Assembly (NCBI GenBank): GCA_032622095.1
Contig: CP136067.1
Span: 75,108,705 to 75,172,704, forward strand
DNA length: 64,000 bases
Source of the DNA: Siphonodentalium dalli
Taxonomy: Eukaryota; Mollusca; Scaphopoda; Gadilida; Siphonodentaliidae
Direction of reading: 5' to 3'
The notes under the pieces were generated by a model. It was not told where the DNA came from. It saw only the letters and a list, made by a program, of their open reading frames with translations, and searched no databases. Of this stretch, positions 25,101 through 34,760 are shown one piece after another; position 1 is the stretch's first letter; the number at the start of each line of letters is the position of its first letter. The position numbers and the translations under genes are program-made.

Positions 25101-25803
25101 CAACCAACTACCTATCTCATTTCAGAACACTTATCGCATATATCACAACCCAACAATGGTAACAAGACAAAGTGGCAAATTAGGTGGAACAAAATCTAGA
25201 ACATCCTTCACCGAAAACCTCCCTTACCATATCTTCCCGAAACTTTGGAAAGAACTAGATACATCTTTACAGTTAGTTTTACCACGTTCCAAATTTAAAC
25301 GAGACGTATCTGAAGATATCATAAGCAGCTATCTTGACAGTGTTCTTTGTAAAAACCTACACTGTTTCGACTGTTATCCGTTCATGGATGAATCAACTAT
25401 ATATATGTAAGAATTGTTAAGTGAATCCAACGCATGTACGCCCATTATGTGTGAAGAATACAACTATATCATCAGTCTTATATTATACCAAAATTTATAT
25501 TATATATCATAATTGAACGATATTTTACTGTATTGCCACTTAGGCTATGGAAAAAACTAAACCACAAAAGTATCGTTGTCTACACTACTATAGATAAAAA
25601 AAACTTGTATCACCATTATATGCTGTCATTTGGGATCAGAGTCGGAATATAATTATCTAAGTTTGGGAGTGTGCAGGAAGACGACCAGTAGGTCATGCCA
25701 TCTCCCAGTAATATATACTATATTTTGTTTGATTTTTGTATTATACATTATCATGTTTGTTATATATTACTAAATAAAATTGAATTGAATTGAATTGAAT
25801 TGA
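22163..25803 (+). mobile_element. Full-length non-LTR retrotransposon (Jockey/CR1/L2-like), 3.64 kb
   Basis: An intact single-ORF LINE inserted antisense into the Pao pol region. The 5' UTR is about 125 bp and the 3' UTR about 390 bp, ending in a TGAAT pentanucleotide run (about five copies) in place of poly(A). Candidate 5-bp target duplication ATTCC is at 22158-22162 and 25804-25808. A perfect 15-bp inverted repeat links the 5' end (TTATATTCCGACTCT, 22166-22180) to the 3' UTR (25638-25652). The open ORF and the sharp ends suggest a recent insertion. Confidence 0.88.
22288..25410 (+). CDS. LINE polyprotein: EEP endonuclease plus reverse transcriptase, 1040 aa
   Basis: The first ATG of the long open frame is at 22288; the frame extends upstream only through non-ATG codons. 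Endonuclease/exonuclease/phosphatase domain, about residues 60-290: N70 in LNCQS, E102 in GLTEI, GDYN at 216-219 and SDH at 283-285, all present. Reverse transcriptase, about 530-790: YRPIS near 579, FIDFSKAFDT at 648, PQGS near 708 and the catalytic FADD at 737-740. A C-terminal region of about 250 residues follows. No RNase H or gag-like ORF is seen. The protein nicks target DNA and copies the element RNA at the nick (family knowledge). All key catalytic motifs are intact and there are no stops, so it may be active. Confidence 0.95.
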   Translation: MANRKTIELDDIENNDVFDFLETYQSRSDGQEGSCDNPINGLVPTKYFLPEEYNNIVARTKSQVSLFNLNCQSLNANWDAFNTLIYELQNTNDKFGVIGLTEIFRTPDNINFSLVGYHPLIKKCRPDDDDSRGGVGLFIRDDLNFKIREDLSIFLPHVFESLFIEISEHHRKPYIVGIIYRPNTQPKADDIDKFIKTMKEIMTKINSEHKKGFLMGDYNIDLLKFGLHVKTNEFINSFFADGFLPTILRPTRVTTYTATLIDQILTNDPLMSFQSGIVITDVSDHFGIFYREKAILHSHQQLGTQLQRSFCEDNVSCFKRILSSTNYDSVLHASSPDGSYDSFMNLFLKGYDVAFPLRVVQIKRKHIKLKPWMTGGLLKSSLHKDKLYRKKLKNPTDGNIELYKEYCRYFNRIKRYSKRTYYENILNSCRSDMKKTWNILREVIQKSNKKPQYPHIFVIEGKPIHNKQQVSEEREADKISTNSNMDFSSYLGQPEIRSMFVRPTTVEELGYIVNKMKNKQSKDNKGISAGLLKQIIEEISIPLCHIINNSLEAGIVPKEMKIARVIPLFKSNERNMIQNYRPISILPTFSKILEKVVCNRLVEFFHDKFYKEQYGFRRGHSTVHPIIRLLTDIVINNDKKSKGCTLTTFIDFSKAFDTINHDILLSKLEFYGVRGNIKHWFESYLRDRVQYVDLDGCVSSEIHITTGVPQGSILGPLLFLIYVNDMHRSTSLSLLSFADDTTVYASHHNLDLLFKRTNIQLELLNQWCKANKLSLNAKKTKYILFQPTGGNYNCTKHTLQINGQIIERIGSNCKEKSFKFLGIHLDENLTFNNHTALIATRMSRALYAINRVKHILPERNLRQLYYSLIHSHLTYGIEIWGNSNTFNKLIVLQKKAIRIIHNKRYNSHTDPLFKKSNILKAHDLYKLRTYQFMNDWFCNQLPISFQNTYRIYHNPTMVTRQSGKLGGTKSRTSFTENLPYHIFPKLWKELDTSLQLVLPRSKFKRDVSEDIISSYLDSVLCKNLHCFDCYPFMDESTIYM

Positions 25804-25808
25804 ATTCC

Positions 25809-26500
25809 AATAGTTTCCAGTGACCAAAAACATTTTAGATCACAATCATCGGGTTGAGATAAGATGTGTAACATTGATGTAGTCTCTGTGCTGTCTGTCT
25901 GCGTTGGTCCACACGGCAAATACCCTATTTTCGATTTTACCGCTACAGGTCCGGTTTTTGTTTTTATGATATCATTTTCAACAAGTGAGTAGTAATTGTC
26001 ACTACCGATGAGAAGGGATACGTCAAAATTGTCACAAGAATAGCTCACCGGTAGAGCCAATTTCAGAGAACTCAACTCCGTAATGGTGTTAGATGTTCAA
26101 ATGCGTAGTGGCTTGGTGATAGCTTTCACCACTAACGCATGAACTGGGATGGTCGAATTATCCAAACGAATGACGTTAATCTGAACCACATCAAACTCAT
26201 GTGCCTTTGAGTCCTTCGCGCCAAATGTCGAGACATTGGCGGTTTCTTTCTTGGGAGATTAAGATATGCGACGAGACGTCAAGAGTCTCTGAAACGAAAG
26301 ATCTGTGTGATCCGTCATCGAACAAAATGTTAGCATGCACCACTGTATCCAGTGTGTCATTGCATAGATTGGCGATAGCGGTCTTAAGTAACACATGTGT
26401 GGTCTTTGGTGGTGGTGAGTTGCAATCACAATTTAGCTTTTTTTCATTTTCACCATGTATACATGCTATTTGACTTGTCATCAGATATTGCTTGTGAGTC
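25809..26500 (-). pseudogene. BEL/Pao aspartic protease region (DUF1758-like), broken
   Basis: Minus strand. VVHANILFDDGSHRSFVSE (about 26360-26305) carries the D-[DS]-G retropepsin-type active site. Further on, FDVSLLIGSDNYYSLVE, SKIGYLPCGP and CFWSLETIGI are typical of the Pao segment linking protease to RT. The reading frame changes between the blocks, so no full protein can be made. It is cut at its end by the LINE insertion. Confidence 0.85.
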
Positions 26501-27711
26501 GTGTGGATATGGTCTCATGTCTCGATCGGATGTAGAAGGATCGTTGTTGTGCAGACAGTATGATGTTTTCGCTGACAACGGAGACAATGTCTCGACAATC
26601 GGTATTGGCTGGCTTTGTGATGACCAAGGCAGTTAAAACGCAATTTTGCCTTCGCTACGTAGTCGAGTCTCGATTCTCTGTGGAACAATCTGAAGGTACA
26701 TGTTGACCTGAACAAAAAATGCAACGCCGCATGTTACTGGTAGGTACATATCCATCGGGTGTGGGCTTCGCTGAAGCATGGAGAGAAGTGATTGTACCGT
26801 CAATCAGATCCTCATACAGTAACAGTTTTGAAACAAAGCTGCATGATTCAAAGATGGCGACTTCCTCTTGAAGATTCTCTCTAACTTCTTTTAGTGTCCA
26901 TGTGTTTTTTCCAAGTGTCTGTCTCATATTTCGCTTCAGCTCTATTGCAAGTTTTTCCCAAAGCATTGGGAGTAGCATCGTTTCGAACGAATTCTCTGGC
27001 TTCCCTAGTGACTGAAGTGTTCTTACGTCCGATTCCAGTTGATCTGAGAATGCCCTTAATGATGATGAAGCGTCTGTCGGTTTTGCCAATGCGATCAATC
27101 GTTTAACATAGGAATCGATAATCTGATGAGTTTGCCCAAATCGCTCTTTCAATAAATCAATGGCTGTTGCATAATTTACAGCTATTAGCGGGAGACCTTG
27201 AAAGCAGGAGATTGCGTCACCAGTCAGTGAATTTTTCAGGAACGTAAATTTGTCAATATCCCAAATTTGATCGCAGGAATTGATGGACGAATCCAATATT
27301 TCCCAGAATGTCTGCCATTGTAAAATGTCACCTGAAAATTTGGTAACCCCGTTTGAGGAAGACGTGTTCTCATGGCATGTTGGTTCTCTTTTTTCGCTAC
27401 TATCGTGGCTTCATCGGACTTGTTAATATTCAGAGAATTTAATACTTTTTCAGCCTCATTGATTCTGGAATTTAGCCCCATCAGAAATTCGTCACTTTCA
27501 ACGATAGTATCCTCTAAATGTTGGTCATCTGCTAGCAGTTCGATTAACTTGGCATCGATATCTTCGAGTGTCATCATCTATCTCTTGAGGTTTGCGAGTG
27601 CGAGAGTAGCCTGAACAGTTTCACTTGCTAGAGTTTCTTCCATCTGTTGCAACAGTTTAGAGTTCTGACCCCGATGAGCTCTCCAAATGCGTAGTTGCTT
27701 GTCGGACATGG
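26501..27711 (-). pseudogene. BEL/Pao gag (DUF1759-like) with zinc-knuckle remnants
   Basis: The minus-strand ATG at 27711 starts MSDKQLRIW and is followed by a stop, then the main frame from 27577. The gag core reads DKFTFLKNSLTGDAISCFQG, then LLKERFGQ (27296-26655). Zinc-knuckle-like clusters CIFCSGQHVPSDC (about 26720) and FNCLGHHKASQY (about 26610) follow; in the second, expected cysteines are replaced. Between the start and the LTR, the minus-strand sequence TGGTCCCTCGAACC (27720-27733) sits where the primer-binding site should be. At least two frameshifts break the ORF. Confidence 0.87.
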
Positions 27712-27737
27712 TTCATTGAGGTTCGAGGGACCAATTT

Positions 27738-27879
27738 TGGGGAGAAAAGCTTATATTGAGATAGAACGAGTTGAGGTACACATGGTTGAACTATATTCTT
27801 AAACTAATATATAAAACCATTCTCCCTGGACAAAGTGTTAACTACAAACATAATGCACATGCATACACAATGATTCCCA
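27738..27879 (-). repeat. BEL/Pao 5' LTR (right copy)
   Basis: A 142-bp partner of the LTR at 20856-21005, with the same TG...CA ends. It is followed on the minus strand by the putative primer-binding site and gag, so this is the 5' LTR of a minus-oriented element. Confidence 0.75.
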
Positions 27880-28261
27880 TTGACTCATTGACGAGTAGTT
27901 CTTTTAGGAAATGTTCAGACAAGTTCTACAAACGACCATATCTGAACATTTCCCAGCAATGAATACGAATCATTTCGATCTTGTATTATCTGTTTTCATT
28001 CTATTGTCTGCTTGTATTACCTGAACACCCCTCTAAATGTATAATAGATCGTTCCTATGTATCCTTTTATAACTGAGTGAAATAATCCATTTAGTATAGA
28101 AAGGGTTAAACTAAGAACTTGAGTGATATGCCTATCTTCTCTATCACAAATTGTTATTCCCAATTCTTGTGGTTGAAGTTTGAGGGACCAATGCCGGGGA
28201 GCCGAATGTATAGAAAGATCAAAGTATACGTCCGTTAAATACATCTTTGTTCCTGAAAAAT

Positions 28262-28612
28262 TTATTTTTGGGGGACTATAGAAACGAGATGTGCAACATG
28301 TATATAGGTGACGGAAAAATTATTTTTTTATGGAGTTATTAACCCTTTTCGACTTTATAATTTTCTGTATGAGCGTACCTTCATGGTGTAATCAACTCCT
28401 CCTACAGTTTTGATCGTAGATATTTGAAACTTCAGAGTATTATTACTCACGTATTGGAGATGTGCAACATGTATATAGATGTCGGAATAATTATTTTTGG
28501 TTTTTACGGAGTTTATTAACCCTTTTTGACTTAGAAAATTTCAACATTTGTTTTAACAATGCGGCATCGACTTGCCACGTTCTCGGGGGACACTGTGGTC
28601 GGCTGACCTTTT
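28262..28612. mobile_element. TGTCCCCCGA-family element, truncated at its left end
   Basis: Starts with the internal head GGGGGACTATAGAAACGAG and ends 'gcggcatcgacttgccac' and 'ctcgggggacactgtgg', then 'tcggctgacctttta'. It has two 'gtgcaacatgtatatag' units. Confidence 0.75.
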
Positions 28613-28814
28613 ATTAATCATAACACTGCAGATCTATAAGTAATAATTCACAGTTTTACGCATTCAATAATTCACTCAGTCTATTCATTTGGGACTACAA
28701 GAGCGTGTGGGTAAAATTAGGCAGTCTAATGAGTCTATGTACATTAGGCACATGTCTCCTGAACACCATTGGTGCAGCCAACAAGTTATTTGACAAATGT
28801 TTTTTAAATTTACA

Positions 28815-29111
28815 GGCGGCAGGTTCAGGATCACTTCTAGATGGGAGTTACCAAATTTTAACGATATTCAATCAAAAACATGGCTGCCGGCAGCCCTCTT
28901 GGACTTAATCGTTGCATCACTGCATACTTCGGCATGCTCTGTCGCCAATATTTTTCATCAATTTGATCCCAAACTTCCTTTTACTCTTGACCTCTGGTAT
29001 TACTATAACATTAAAACTTTCCGCATTCCTTATTTCTCCATTTACCGTAATGTATGACTTTATTTATTTAAACCCCTCTATGTTGAGCTACAGTGTCATT
29101 GACATTTTCAG
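28815..29111. repeat. 'catggccgcc' unit whose end forms the WDR37 splice acceptor
   Basis: Contains 'aaaacatggctgccggcagc' and ends 'gttgagctacagtgtcattg', then 'acattttcag'. In other copies the same end reads GTCATTGACACTTTCATT (13624, 58757). Here the last bases read CATTTTCAG, and that AG is the acceptor of the next exon. Confidence 0.8.
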
Positions 29112-29296
29112 ACCACACAGCCAGGATATGGTGCATTGATTCAGGAGAATGCCTCCTACAGTATCTTGGACATCAAGGTTCTGTCAACTGTATTAGATTC
29201 CATGCAAGTCAGGACCTTGTGCTAACAGCATCGGGTGATCAGACTGCTCATATATGGAGAATGCAGCTTGCTAACAACCCTGTTATTGAAGCTGGG
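29112..29296 (+). CDS. WDR37: WDR37 exon: rest of blade 1 and blade 2
   Basis: Acceptor ATTTTCAG ends at 29111; donor GTGAGT starts at 29297. Two bases complete the Asp codon from the previous exon; the exon ends in phase 0. It encodes [18 protein letters not shown], then [12 protein letters not shown] and [14 protein letters not shown]. These are WD blade 1 (ending IWCID) and blade 2, matching the human blades closely ([12 protein letters not shown] is identical as recalled). The acceptor tract comes from the end of a dispersed repeat. Confidence 0.95.
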
Positions 29297-30350
29297 GTGA
29301 GTGAATCTGTACACCTATGTTATGCTATGTCTTTTGTCTCACAAGACTTTTGCACTTACTGTTTTCTTTTGATTTGCCGAACATAATCATATATGATTGT
29401 TTTCTTGTTTTTTGACAAAAATCAAACAATTTTGGTTTTGCTTTCCTCTGTCACGATAATTACGGAGAAAACTGGACATTCTCAGTTGTCAGATTTCGAT
29501 GATCTTCATTAAAAAATGTCTGCTAGAAAAATCAGGATCTTAATTTTTTGGGGAATTTTTTATGACTTTAATATGGCGTTTTGTGTTATAAAGATATTTA
29601 TCAACATATTTTAATATCTGGAAATTCAACAAAAGCATTGGTACACATAATGTTGACATCAGGATCAACTATCCGTGGTTCATCTGTCCATCCGTCCATC
29701 TATACATCTATCTGTAGATGCATGCTATCGGATGCGATAACTCCAAGTATTTTTTTTCTGGTCGTGTTCATATTTTATGTGCTGGTTTATGATGACACAC
29801 CCTCACCTGTATACTTTTTGGTATCATTCGGTTGATCGGTTTAGAAATTATTAACTCTTTGCATCGACACATGGATGTGTGCTATCCGATGCGATAATTT
29901 AAGTATTATAGTTTTTAGTATCGATTGGTTGAATAATTAACCCTGCCCACACTCTTGCTATGCGATGATTCATATTCCTCATCTAGGTTTATATTGGCAC
30001 CTGTATGAAACTCTTCACCTGTTTGGATTTAGGTATTGATTGATTAATTGGTTTTGAAAATTATATTTACTCTTCCCATCCACCCTGTAGAAACATGCTA
30101 TCAATATCAGACTCAAATATTGTCTCGCCAATATGAAGTATATGCAATATGCAACAAGCAGATAAATATACATGTACCTATCTTACATATTGCTGTACTG
30201 TTTCAACTAGGCAGAAAATACTAAATTAACCCTTCCTTCCACTTCGAACCAGGTGCATTAATGAACACACTATAAAACACCCATTGAATATTGTTATATA
30301 AATAGAGGTGATATTCTGTTTGAAAATTCCTAATATCACCTGCATCTCTG
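29297..30350. repeat. Intron with two dispersed repeats
   Basis: 29297-29630 shows nothing recognisable. 29636-30060 is a relative of the 6884 repeat ('tggtacacataatgttgaca', CATCTGTCC patch, 'ttttggtatcattcggttga' units). About 30090-30350 is a dispersed family: 'catgctatcaatatcagact', 'ctgtactgtttcaactaggc', 'atagaggtgatattctg'. Other copies of that family are at 45550-46265 (split) and 48120-48300. Confidence 0.65.
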
Positions 30351-30689
30351 TTAAAAGAGGATCAAATTATCCAATTATTCCAATATTCACTTCACTATAA
30401 CAGTTGTCGTCTGGAGTACAATTGACGGGAGCGATATTTAACTCTTGTGAAATAATAACATATGCATACACACCCGAGTGTCAAATTGCACTTGTTAAAT
30501 TTTTCAATTTGATAATAATATTGACTATTGTGTTAATTGGTATCGGTGCAAACCAAGGTTATTTGACAATCGACTAGCTTATTGCCATTCCTCCCCACAG
30601 CCAATGTGCTTATCAACATAACACAAAGTACATTTATGCATCACATGTATATTTTTTATTTCTTACCAGATACAGAAGATCTCCTTCTT

Positions 30690-31497
30690 ATATAGCTCCC
30701 CTTGCAGCTGTTCCCCTCGTTACGAGGTTTTTCCGCTACTGAGTTAAGGGCACTAGAGAATATCGTTCCCCTCTCTGGCTTAGCAACTCGGGGCGATAGT
30801 TGTCATAAACAATGATCAGGAGGGGCACCCCATCCATTTGCATCTAGGGTTCCTTGGACTATTGTAAGGGACATCAATCTTTTCCCTCCAGTCGACCGTT
30901 GGTGGGTTGGCATGCCCAGGTACAGTTGTGTGCTTCTCAACTAAAACCTGAACCACATCGTCCACTGCTACTAGTCGACATCTCGGGGTCAGCACGGCTG
31001 GGGGTCCGCCCTGTCCATATTTTAATCCTACATGCCTTCCGTTCCTATTTGGTTTGGGTTGGGGCCGAAATTTCAAAGCATGCTTCCTCCTTGTTATCCT
31101 ACTCCACCTCCGTGGGCCTGGAATACAGGTTACTGGCTGCCTTCAGATCAACAGCAGCTAGTACCTTCGGGTTTGAATCCTAATGCAAAAGAATTTGTTC
31201 CCTGACGCCATTCTAGTAGGATGCTTCAGACCCTGCCCCTCCTGAGAACCCATTGACAGTTCGGACAGATGGAGATCGGGATCAGGATGAACTGTAGCTC
31301 CATCCCCCCCCCCAAGGTGACATGGCTTTGGACATTCCTTGGGGGTAGGGTCACCTGTAAATGCGCTCACGAGGGTGTCTCAGGTAGTTGTTCGGGATAC
31401 TCTGATGAGGACATTATATCGGATTTTGCAGAATTCAAGTTATAAGTTGTTGTTTCTTTCGATGTGCCATCCGGCTCCTGCAAGGTTGATAGTCTTC
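30690..31497 (-). pseudogene. Unrecognised coding-like block, part 1
   Basis: More G/C-rich than its surroundings, with open frames on the minus strand at 30816-31076 and 31158-31370 (for example VHPDPDLHLSELSMGSQEGQ). The codon-like composition and the change from the flanking A/T-rich DNA suggest a former protein gene, perhaps a retroelement gag. No domain can be named. It continues at 34626 once the nested hAT elements are removed. Confidence 0.4.
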
Positions 31498-32288
31498 GTG
31501 AATACTAGGGCTGGGCGATATTGGCCCCAAAAAATATCGCGATATTATGGCGACAACATCGCGATACACGATATTATTTTGGTATATTACAATTGGTAAG
31601 TACAATGTACAATATATGCAATATTTCATAAATAAAGTTTGCACAATACATCCCTACATTTTATTTACGATTTGTGGGTCATGAGAGGTCGAGTAAATGT
31701 GTATTGAACAATTATCAGTAACATCACAGTATACATGTATATAATGACCACTCGTCAGCAACAATTGACAGTTTGCCGACGGAGAAATAATAACTTTGAA
31801 ACAAAGGGATATAATCATATAACACGGCCCACGTGCGTTTTCACATACATTTTTTACAGTTATATCCCTTTGACCATAGCGCTCAACACCATGCACACAT
31901 TAAGCACCGCATTCGGTTTCAAATTGCCATTTTATTAATTCGTGAGGAATTGGTTGTTTGTGAGACTATTTATCAGTGGTAATTGGTAGTTGGTAGCACC
32001 GTGGGATTTCAATGTCCATATACGGCAGCCCTGGGAATTAGCGTCGACAATGCCACAATGCACGTGCTCCGATGTTTTAAAACGTTTTCGACTGCGTATT
32101 TCCGGGAAGTTTGGGACTATTATACTTACTCTAACTTCGCTGTTTGTTGGGACCATATGATGGGTTTCAACCTACATGGAGAATATTACAACTTGGGACG
32201 GTATTACGATATTTTTATTTCAGACGATATTATTGACGATATCAAAATTAAAACCGGGTATACCCGATATATCGTCATACCGCCCAGC

Positions 32289-34605
32289 TAGGGCCCTGCG
32301 AACCGTTCGAGGTTCGGTTCGGTTCGAAACCGCTGTGATGATTCGGTCCTGTTCGAAACCTTAGACGGGATTCGTTTATATCGAACCTTTTCTTTAGTCC
32401 CGCAAAATGGGCAAATTTTGCGTACTGGGAATTGTTTATTGATTATATACCGTCTATTAATTGGTTTACATATACAACTGTGTGATACTATGTTTACATT
32501 GGACATAATTACTTTGATCATTACTCGGGCGGGGTAACTGGGTGATATTTCATTGAACGGGTCTTTTGGCATAACTTTATTCCGCTCCCGCTAAACGGTC
32601 CAGTCGGACATGTCAAATTCGTGATAATTAATTAGTAAAACTATAACATTTCTATCTCAGTCAAAGTTCTACCTCGTCAAAGTTTGTTTTATTCTCCATA
32701 TAACTTTACTAATAGACATAATTATACCTAACAAACGAGACAATAAGTTATGATTATTGATGAATACAGATCGAACAAGCTTTTTTAAATTCCGTAAACT
32801 GGCTGAAAGTGAATAGGTATTTCCGGCAGCCTTCTGTGTCAACAATTGGAGTCAACCAATCACAGTGAGGAGAAGGTGTGGCCATTGTTTATGAGCATAA
32901 ATGATTGACATGATTATGTAACCCGATGTGCTTTGTCTTGTGACACTTAATTGCTACAACGCGACGTCGGCACGCTTTGATCTTTGTCATGTGTTGTCGC
33001 AGTTACAGATTGACGAGTCTGTTAATAGTTACCGAGTTATGCCACGTGGCGCGTTCATGCTGTCAGTGTGTTAGGAGTTCAATGCGTAGTTTATCGCGTT
33101 GTTTACATTGTACATATGTACTACTGGAAGCTTGACCGATGATTCAATCAGACATCTGTCTCACTTACTGTTAGAATAAGTCATAAGTTATGATTTTTCA
33201 TGAGTGATGCTCAGTGAGCGGACGCGGGTATATACGGAGAATGATAATCAGATATTTGTTTTAATCGGGGTTATGTAATATAATGAATGGACATAAACGG
33301 AACATAAAATCAACGTTTTATCGGATTGTCATTCATCTCCAATATAAAATAATTCTTCAACATGTAATTATCTTATATCGTATACGATAAATTTGTATAT
33401 AACACGTTGATTGTACTATTATAATTAGGGGATAACAGTGTGATGCTTTGTGATTTCGGAAAGGTACATGGCGAATATACTGTGGCAAATTTAGTTAATG
33501 GGCGACGGCGGAGCCGGAGCCCATTAACGGGTATTTGCCACAGTATATTCGCCATGTACCTTTCCGAAATCACAAAACACCACACTGTTATCCCCATTCT
33601 AATGCTCTTCGAACTTTAAAACGTTATTTAGACAAACAAATGCCTCGTAATTATCAACGAAATGTGCGGCCATAGAAAACACTCAGCCAATTCACGACTT
33701 TTTATTTTAAATTTAATTCGCTAGATAAAATATAGTCCCTCAATTACCATCGCTCTTATCGTTAAAAATGCTGATAAACATGAAAAATTGCCACTTCAAA
33801 TAGAAATAAATATGCACAACAATTAGTTTCTGCATGTACCTGATGTCTTTTTCAGATGTTTACCACTTTCAAACTGAAGTTTTGATTTTATCGCGAACTT
33901 GAAGTTGAATTGAAACAATGGGAAATTGTTTACTCAATGCGTTGTATTTCACACCGTGTCTCGCGGTTTCATGTCAAGAAATTTGGTCAAAATGATATCG
34001 AGACACTGACATTGGTGGAATATAACGGTGTGGTGTTTTGTATTTTCTGAAAGTACATGTATACAGGGCGAATGTACTGACTGTCAATTTTCGACAAAAG
34101 AGGCATCGCTGGTTTGTTTATATAGCAACGAGCTAGTAACGGAAGTCAGTAGCAAGGGCGCCAACTCTATAATCTACTCCGTAACGTCGCCGGCGTGTAT
34201 TGCGTAAGGGTGACGTCATGGAGTGAAACGGAACAGTGAACGGTGCTGCACTGCTGGATTGGGCATGCATGTCCGAGATTAGGAATTCAGCTAACGGCAA
34301 TATTGGCGCGTATGAATATCTAACATTGAAGCGGTGAACCGGACTATACATTGCGACAGGTTATTGAATGAATAACCCCCCGCAAATATGTGGTGTTTCC
34401 GGGGGTATATTGGCCTAAGTGTATTAGAATGATCCACATACGTTCTAACTGGCTACTAGTATTATGAGTACGTCGCTTGGACTCTCTTCAATGACACGGT
34501 CGGTAAATGGGTTCGAGGTTCGAGATTCGGTTCGATTCGAAACAAAGACGATGATTCGGTTTCAAGGTTCGGTTCGACCTAAATTATAAGGTTCGCAGGG
34601 CCCTA
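32289..34605. mobile_element. Inner hAT-type element, 2317 bp, 8-bp target duplication CGCCCAGC
   Basis: Left end TAGGGCCCTGCGAACC and right end GGTTCGCAGGGCCCTA are perfect 16-bp inverted repeats. CGCCCAGC is duplicated at 32281-32288 and 34606-34613, and lies inside the outer element's terminus. Subterminal 'gttcgaggttcgg', 'ttcgaaacc' repeats occur at both ends. There is no long ORF; a G/C-richer block with TGACGTCA lies at about 34130-34330. A 168-bp fold-back lies in the middle. Confidence 0.9.
33428..33595. repeat. 168-bp fold-back inside the inner hAT element
   Basis: Arms 33428-33503 and 33519-33595 are near-perfect reverse complements (GGGGATAACAG ... CTGTTATCCCC), with a 15-base G/C-rich loop at 33504-33518. 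A diverged third copy of the arm lies at about 34020-34095 ('ggtgtggtgttttgtatttt', 'gaaagtacatg', 'gcgaatgtactg'). The arms end near TTAATGGGC/GCCCATTAA at the loop. Confidence 0.9.
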
Positions 34606-34625
34606 CGCCCAGCACTAGTGAATAC

Positions 34626-34760
34626 TCTTTGAATGATTGATCAGTCAAATCACTAAGGGCTGTAATGATACAATGGGCCACTATATGATTCGCGACCATT
34701 AATGTTCTTGAAGTTAATAGCACCTCACCTGGTCGACTAATACCCATCTCTTGGTTTAAA
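34626..34760 (-). pseudogene. Unrecognised coding-like block, part 2
   Basis: The minus-strand frame starting MGISRPGEVLLTSRT at 34747 runs into the hAT target duplication. It stays open across the empty-site junction into 31497-31400 for about 100 codons before a stop. The insertion therefore interrupted a reading frame or its relic. No family is recognised. Confidence 0.4.

Larger units (their letters stand above)
20837..28105. mobile_element. piggyBac-like shell, TTAA-flanked, carrying a BEL/Pao element
   Basis: TTAA at 20833-20836 is followed by CCCTTTCTATACTAA. The perfect 15-bp inverted copy TTAGTATAGAAAGGG ends at 28105 and is followed by TTAA at 28106-28109. TTAA duplication and termini starting CCC are the hallmarks of piggyBac-type elements. 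About 20 bp of shell remain on the left and about 225 bp on the right of the LTR element inside, so the shell was a short MITE of about 250 bp before the retrotransposon arrived. No piggyBac transposase is present. Because the TIR is short, chance or convergence cannot be wholly excluded. Confidence 0.65.
31506..34617. mobile_element. Outer hAT-type element, 8-bp target duplication GTGAATAC
   Basis: Left end TAGGGCTGGGCGATA; right end, as reverse complement, TAGTGCTGGGCGG. GTGAATAC flanks it exactly at 31498-31505 and 34618-34625. The interior (31506-32288) is rich in 'gatattatggcgac', 'atcgcgat' and 'cgatat' motifs and has no transposase. Its right end is separated from its body by the inner hAT element, inserted only 4 bp (plus the duplicated 8 bp) from the terminus. 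Without the inner element it is about 790 bp and non-autonomous. Confidence 0.88.
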
